Positions 60,331-64,000 of a DNA stretch of 64,000 nucleotides are shown here, piece after piece. The position numbers and the translations under genes are program-made. Origin of the DNA: Exiguobacterium sp. BMC-KP (GTDB taxonomy: Bacteria; Bacillota; Bacilli; Exiguobacteriales; Exiguobacteriaceae); the NCBI RefSeq assembly GCF_001275385.1, contig NZ_LGIW01000012.1, positions 124,001 to 188,000 on the forward strand, written 5' to 3'. Below the pieces are notes generated by a model. That model was not told the DNA's origin. It made no database searches and saw only the letters and a list, made by a program, of their open reading frames with translations. Position 1 is the stretch's first letter; each line of letters starts with the position of its first letter.

Positions 60331-61722
60331 ATGTTCTCGCATAAAAGACGTTCACCACTGGCGCGCTTCGGGCGTTTAGGTGAATTGATGTACCATCAGT
60401 TGTTCGATAAACCAGCACGCTTCATCGCGACGGGCTTTACATTGACGATTTTACTAGGTGGTTTTTTATTGTGGCTTCCGATTTCACAACAAGAGGGGCA
60501 AGATGTTTCCTTCATTGACTGCTTGTTCGTCGCGACTTCTGCCGGAACCGTTACGGGTCTATCGACGATTAATATCGCTGAAGCCTTTAATCTGCTCGGT
60601 CAACTCATCATGATGCTCTTGATTCAGGTAGGTGGGCTTGGATTCATGACGATTGCGCTTGTCTTGCTCAGCGTAACGGGACGAAAGATCGGGATTCGTC
60701 AGCGGATTATTATTCAAGAGATGTTCAATCTCGATAGTCCGGGTGGAACGATTCGTCTTGTTCGAAACATCATCGTCACGACAGTTCTCGTCGAGATCGT
60801 CGGCATGTTTTTGATTGCGCTTGATTTGTTCATTCAATACAAATACAGCTTCGGAAAAGCACTCTATTACGGTTTGTTCCACGCCGTATCTGCCTTCAAC
60901 AATGCGGGGTTCGCGCTTTGGGGTGATAACTTGATCGGTTTCCAACAGGACACGACGTTCATCCTGACGATCGCCGCTCTCTTGATGATTGGTGGATTAG
61001 GCTTTACCGTCATCGCTGATATCGCGGGAAAACGAAGCTTCAAAAAAATCTCCCTGCACTCGAAATTGATGGTGCTATCTTTATTCGTCATCAACGGACT
61101 CGGTGTCTTAGCGATGATGCTCTATGAATGGGTGTCTCATCTTGGCTCATTGCGAGACGAGTCGTTCTTTCATGCGCTCCACATCGTATTTTTCCAAGTC
61201 GTCACAACACGGACGGCTGGTTTCCAGACAATCGATCTAACGACGATGGTACCGCTCTCGATCGGTTTGATGATGGTCTTGATGTATATCGGAGCAGGTT
61301 CAGCGTCGACGGGTTCTGGGATCAAGGTCACGACGGCAGCGGTCATCCTAAAGAATGTCTGGACGTATCTACGAGGACAGCGTGAGACCGTTCTGATGCG
61401 ACGGACGGTTCAAGCACAGGCGATCCAAAAAGCGTATGCGATTGCTGTCTTCAGTTTGTTATTCATCGCTTTGATCACGACGCTCCTTGCGTTGAGTCAA
61501 CCGAACCTATCGTTCATCGGTCTGTTCTTTGAGACCGTCTCCGCATTCGGGACGGTCGGTCTATCATTGAATGTGACACCGGAGTTAAACAGCTTTGGGA
61601 AGTTCTTGATCATGTTCATGATGTTGCTCGGACGTGTCGGATCGTTGACGATCCTGTTCACGTTTGCGACGCAACGAGACCGGACGATTCGTTATCCAAA
61701 AGAAAATATGTTGATCGGCTAA
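60331..61722 (+). CDS. ktrB: Ktr potassium uptake channel subunit KtrB (TrkH family)
   Basis: A 463-aa membrane protein with four M1-P-M2 repeats. Selectivity-loop sequences: SAGTVTGLST (first), HAVSAFNNAGFALWG (second), TTRTAGFQTID (third) and SAFGTVGLSLN (fourth). ASTGSGIKVTT is the gating-loop region before the last repeat. It forms a dimeric K+ channel gated by the cytosolic RCK protein KtrA, which is not adjacent. Activity in Bacilli is inhibited by c-di-AMP via KtrA. Start after CTAGGGGGAG. Confidence 0.92.
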   Translation: MFSHKRRSPLARFGRLGELMYHQLFDKPARFIATGFTLTILLGGFLLWLPISQQEGQDVSFIDCLFVATSAGTVTGLSTINIAEAFNLLGQLIMMLLIQVGGLGFMTIALVLLSVTGRKIGIRQRIIIQEMFNLDSPGGTIRLVRNIIVTTVLVEIVGMFLIALDLFIQYKYSFGKALYYGLFHAVSAFNNAGFALWGDNLIGFQQDTTFILTIAALLMIGGLGFTVIADIAGKRSFKKISLHSKLMVLSLFVINGLGVLAMMLYEWVSHLGSLRDESFFHALHIVFFQVVTTRTAGFQTIDLTTMVPLSIGLMMVLMYIGAGSASTGSGIKVTTAAVILKNVWTYLRGQRETVLMRRTVQAQAIQKAYAIAVFSLLFIALITTLLALSQPNLSFIGLFFETVSAFGTVGLSLNVTPELNSFGKFLIMFMMLLGRVGSLTILFTFATQRDRTIRYPKENMLIG

Positions 61723-61728
61723 TTAATC

Positions 61729-61777
61729 AAAAAGTCCAATCGACCTTCCGATAGGAAAGGCGATTGGACTTTTTTTA
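61729..61777. terminator. Bidirectional terminator, ktrB and reductase
   Basis: AAAGTCCAATCG pairs with CGATTGGACTTT, with an inner CTTCC/GGAAG stem and seven T. Confidence 0.9.
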
Positions 61778-62839
61778 ATGTGGGACATGTGTTTGATAGT
61801 ACTGAACAAGCCGAGGCATCGTTTCTGCTAGATCCGGACAAATGATACCGGTATCCCGTAAATCGCGTAAGGTATGTGTTGTATCGTATTGAACGGAATG
61901 GATGAAATAATCGAGTGTCTGACGTTGCATCTGAAGACGTTTTGCAATAGCTGGAGTCAATGCCGTACTGACGAGTCGAAACGGTACGATACCACGTGGA
62001 TACCGTCCATAATAGGCGACATGTAACATCTCAAAAATCGCACGTGCCCCATGTGGGAATGGATCCGTCAGATGATACGTCTTATTTTTACCAACGGGTG
62101 CATGACTGAGGTAAGCGGTCGCTTCGATGACATAATCATATGGGACGAGATTAACGAGTGCATTCGCACGTCCGGGATACGGAAGAGGAGCGAAAGATTG
62201 CAGAAGACGCATCGCGTTCAAAACGAAATAGACACCATCCCATTTCGGAGTTTCTCCCGTTTCGGAATGTCCGACAACAATTCCGGGGCGAATGATCGTA
62301 TAAGGGATCGTCCCAATTTCTTTACGGAAACGCACCTCGGCTAAATACTTTGTCTCTTCGTAAGCATTTTTAAAGTAACTTGCCTGTAAATCGTCCTCAA
62401 GAACCGTTCCTGTACGTAGACCTGAGACGTACGCTGTGCTGAAGTAGATATAGCGCTCTAAAGCGCGGCATGTATGAGCGAACTGTGTCACATTCGCAGT
62501 ACCGATGACATTGATCCGGAAGGCAGGTTCATATGCCGTAGCTAAATCGTATAGCGCCGCGAGATGAAAGATGTGTGTGACATCTTGTTGCAAAATCATC
62601 CGTGTATCATCAGGTAAAGCAAGCTGTTCGACCGTGATGTCGCCCTCATGTAATACGAGTTGGTCCGGTCGTAAGGATGTCCGCTCTAGAAGAGCATCAC
62701 GTCGCTCAGCGGCCATGTTCTGCTCTGACGATAAGTGAAGCAAATGAAAACAAGCGATTTGATCCGGAACACGTGCCAGTTGTTCAATCAGTTTTGTTGC
62801 TAAAAAACCGGGGAAACCAGTCATAAAATAGGTCCGCAT
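61775..62839 (-). CDS. Extended SDR reductase, NAD-binding-4 (fatty acyl reductase-like)
   Basis: A 354-aa NAD(P)-dependent protein. Rossmann motif TGFPGFLATKL (about 7-17), HIFHLAALYDL, the catalytic pair in FSTAYVSG and YEETKYLAE (YxxxK), and RPGIVVGHS. The pattern matches the male-sterility/thioester-reductase-like NAD_binding_4 family that reduces acyl-CoA or acyl-carrier thioesters; the substrate is unknown. It starts with ATG overlapping the stop of the upstream kinase (TGATG), so it is translationally coupled to a histidine kinase, an unusual pairing. Confidence 0.82.
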   Translation of the reverse strand: MRTYFMTGFPGFLATKLIEQLARVPDQIACFHLLHLSSEQNMAAERRDALLERTSLRPDQLVLHEGDITVEQLALPDDTRMILQQDVTHIFHLAALYDLATAYEPAFRINVIGTANVTQFAHTCRALERYIYFSTAYVSGLRTGTVLEDDLQASYFKNAYEETKYLAEVRFRKEIGTIPYTIIRPGIVVGHSETGETPKWDGVYFVLNAMRLLQSFAPLPYPGRANALVNLVPYDYVIEATAYLSHAPVGKNKTYHLTDPFPHGARAIFEMLHVAYYGRYPRGIVPFRLVSTALTPAIAKRLQMQRQTLDYFIHSVQYDTTHTLRDLRDTGIICPDLAETMPRLVQYYQTHVPH

Positions 62840-64000
62840 CAATTCCAGTCCTTTCTTGGGTCGCGTTCAAGCATGACAGTGAATGTCGAACCAGCATTGA
62901 TTTCTGATTCGACTGAAATCGCTCCACCATGCGATTCAATGATTTCCTTGCAAATGGCAAGACCGAGTCCTGTACCACCAATTTTCCGGATGTCTGAGTT
63001 ATCGACGCGGTAAAATTTCGTAAAGAGCTTTTCAAAAGCATTTTGTGGAATGCCTAGTCCATGATCCGTTACAGATAACGTTGCTTGTTCCGAGTTTACT
63101 GAAAGATTTACTTGTATATGATCCGCCTGTGGAGAATATTTAATGGCGTTAGACAGTAAGTTTAAAATGACTTGCTTGATTTTATGCTCGTCCGCAAAAA
63201 TCAGGACAGAATCCTCTGGTAGTTCCAGATCAATGCGATGTGAATCGACGGTCTCGCCATAAGCATCGACGGTCGCTACTAGAAGCTCACGTAATGAGAA
63301 CGATGAAAAGGCATATTCTTGCTTTCCACTTTCTAGTCGCTGGATGTCTAAAAACTCATTTAACAGAGTTGTCAGTCGTTTCGTTTCTTCGTGGACGATC
63401 TCAACATAACGTTCGATTCTAGCAGGTGGTTGCTCTTTATATCGGAGTAATTCCATATAACCAAGGATGGAAGACAGTGGTGTCCGCAACTCATGTGATA
63501 CCGTACTGACGAGTTCATCCTTTACTTGATCCATCTTTGCTTCCTCCGTCCGGTCACGGAAAACGAATAAGAAACCATGACGGGAAATACGACTCTTCTC
63601 CTTTTTGATTGCTGTGGCATAAAATTCGAAATAGAGCGGACTGGACTCATTCGGTCGCTGTAACGTAAAACGAAATGATAGTTCAGAATGTTTTCCGGCG
63701 AGTAGCTCCTCGACTTGGCGGAGCATATCGAATCGAGTAGTCAGATCAAGGTTCGGAATCAAGCTGATCCGTTCTTGGATTTTACTTGGTGCAATACCTG
63801 GAACATCAAGTAACTTACGCGCTTTGACGTTCATGAAGATAAAACTTCCATCCTCTTCTGTCAGTAAGAAGCCTTCGTTGGACGCTTGAAGAATCGATTG
63901 TGTGATGTCACGTTGGCGCATGATAGCATTTTTTTCGCGCTCGAGCATTTTCTCGATTTTTTTTCGTTCCGTGATATCACGGACGACGGCGACACGCATA
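62839..64000 (-). CDS. PAS-domain sensor histidine kinase (partial, right edge)
   Basis: At least 386 aa; the reading frame is open to the window edge. The first visible residues (VAVVRDITERKKIEKML) are the end of an earlier PAS domain, so the true start lies outside. A second PAS follows (about 33-150, ending FLFVFRDRTEEAK). HisKA has His169 in STVSHELRTPLSSILGY, and the ATPase domain has NLLSNAIKYS, DHGLGIP and GGTGLGLAICKEI. No membrane segment is visible in this part. It is coupled to the SDR reductase downstream. Confidence 0.9.
   Translation of the reverse strand, partial: MRVAVVRDITERKKIEKMLEREKNAIMRQRDITQSILQASNEGFLLTEEDGSFIFMNVKARKLLDVPGIAPSKIQERISLIPNLDLTTRFDMLRQVEELLAGKHSELSFRFTLQRPNESSPLYFEFYATAIKKEKSRISRHGFLFVFRDRTEEAKMDQVKDELVSTVSHELRTPLSSILGYMELLRYKEQPPARIERYVEIVHEETKRLTTLLNEFLDIQRLESGKQEYAFSSFSLRELLVATVDAYGETVDSHRIDLELPEDSVLIFADEHKIKQVILNLLSNAIKYSPQADHIQVNLSVNSEQATLSVTDHGLGIPQNAFEKLFTKFYRVDNSDIRKIGGTGLGLAICKEIIESHGGAISVESEINAGSTFTVMLERDPRKDWN

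Overview
The window looks like a contiguous chromosomal segment of a moderate-GC member of the Bacillales. Codon and gene-family impressions are closest to Exiguobacterium; the genus is my inference, not a search result. The support is a Bacillus-type gene set: BshB2/YojF of bacillithiol synthesis, KtrB, an SwrC-like RND pump, MotAB, and a QueC-D-E-F operon with a preQ1 riboswitch. There are also matches to CodY, CcpA (cre), WalR and SacT/LicT (RAT) sites, strong Shine-Dalgarno sequences and many intrinsic terminators. I saw no rRNA, tRNA, insertion sequence, prophage or CRISPR array.

Layout. 0-11.6 kb: small envelope proteins, a YhdH-type oxidoreductase behind a structured leader, two secreted metalloproteases (M4 and M6/InhA) that both carry CodY-like boxes, an HD-GYP protein, a cold-shock protein and a VOC dioxygenase. 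11.6-13.3 kb: a DUF3817 membrane protein with an FNR/CRP-type site, then a DEAD-box helicase preceded by a cluster of four perfect DnaA-box 9-mers that also form competing hairpins. 13.4-17.6 kb: a redox locus with a two-component system, DUF2231, a small acidic anchored protein, ApbE flavin transferase and a ferric-reductase-like cytochrome. The same 11-bp-period direct repeat stands at both of its promoters. 17.6-27.7 kb: hydrolases, a YkpA-type ABC-F ATPase with a 57-aa companion, a lipoprotein/ATP-grasp/oxidoreductase operon, a POT peptide transporter, an AT-rich orphan secreted protein and a nucleobase permease.

27.8-34.4 kb: carbohydrate uptake. A sucrose-type PTS (scrA), its antiterminator and fructokinase sit behind a RAT/terminator; a MalT-like PTS sits behind three cre-like boxes. 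34.5-38.9 kb: preQ1 (queuosine) synthesis, bacillithiol deacetylase and pyridoxal kinase. 39-43 kb: a Pit phosphate transporter with its DUF47 partner, a CbpA-like CBS protein, ProC, a parS-like palindrome and a TetR regulator. 43-50 kb: an SwrC-type RND pump, an NlpC/P60 hydrolase with a WalR-like box, a LacI regulator, MarR and an azoreductase. 50-64 kb: TagA, uracil-DNA glycosylase, a HAD phosphatase, a lipoprotein-RR-HK operon, a DUF1499/disulfide reductase/DUF420 operon, MotAB, KtrB, a reductase, and a PAS histidine kinase cut by the right edge.

The gene content is mostly housekeeping and metabolism. The most unusual signals are the TCS-controlled ApbE/cytochrome locus without a recognisable FMN-binding substrate, the DnaA-box/hairpin cluster, the parS-like site, the unidentified leader before yhdH and several clean orphan operators. 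DnaA boxes plus parS suggest, without proving, an origin-proximal position.
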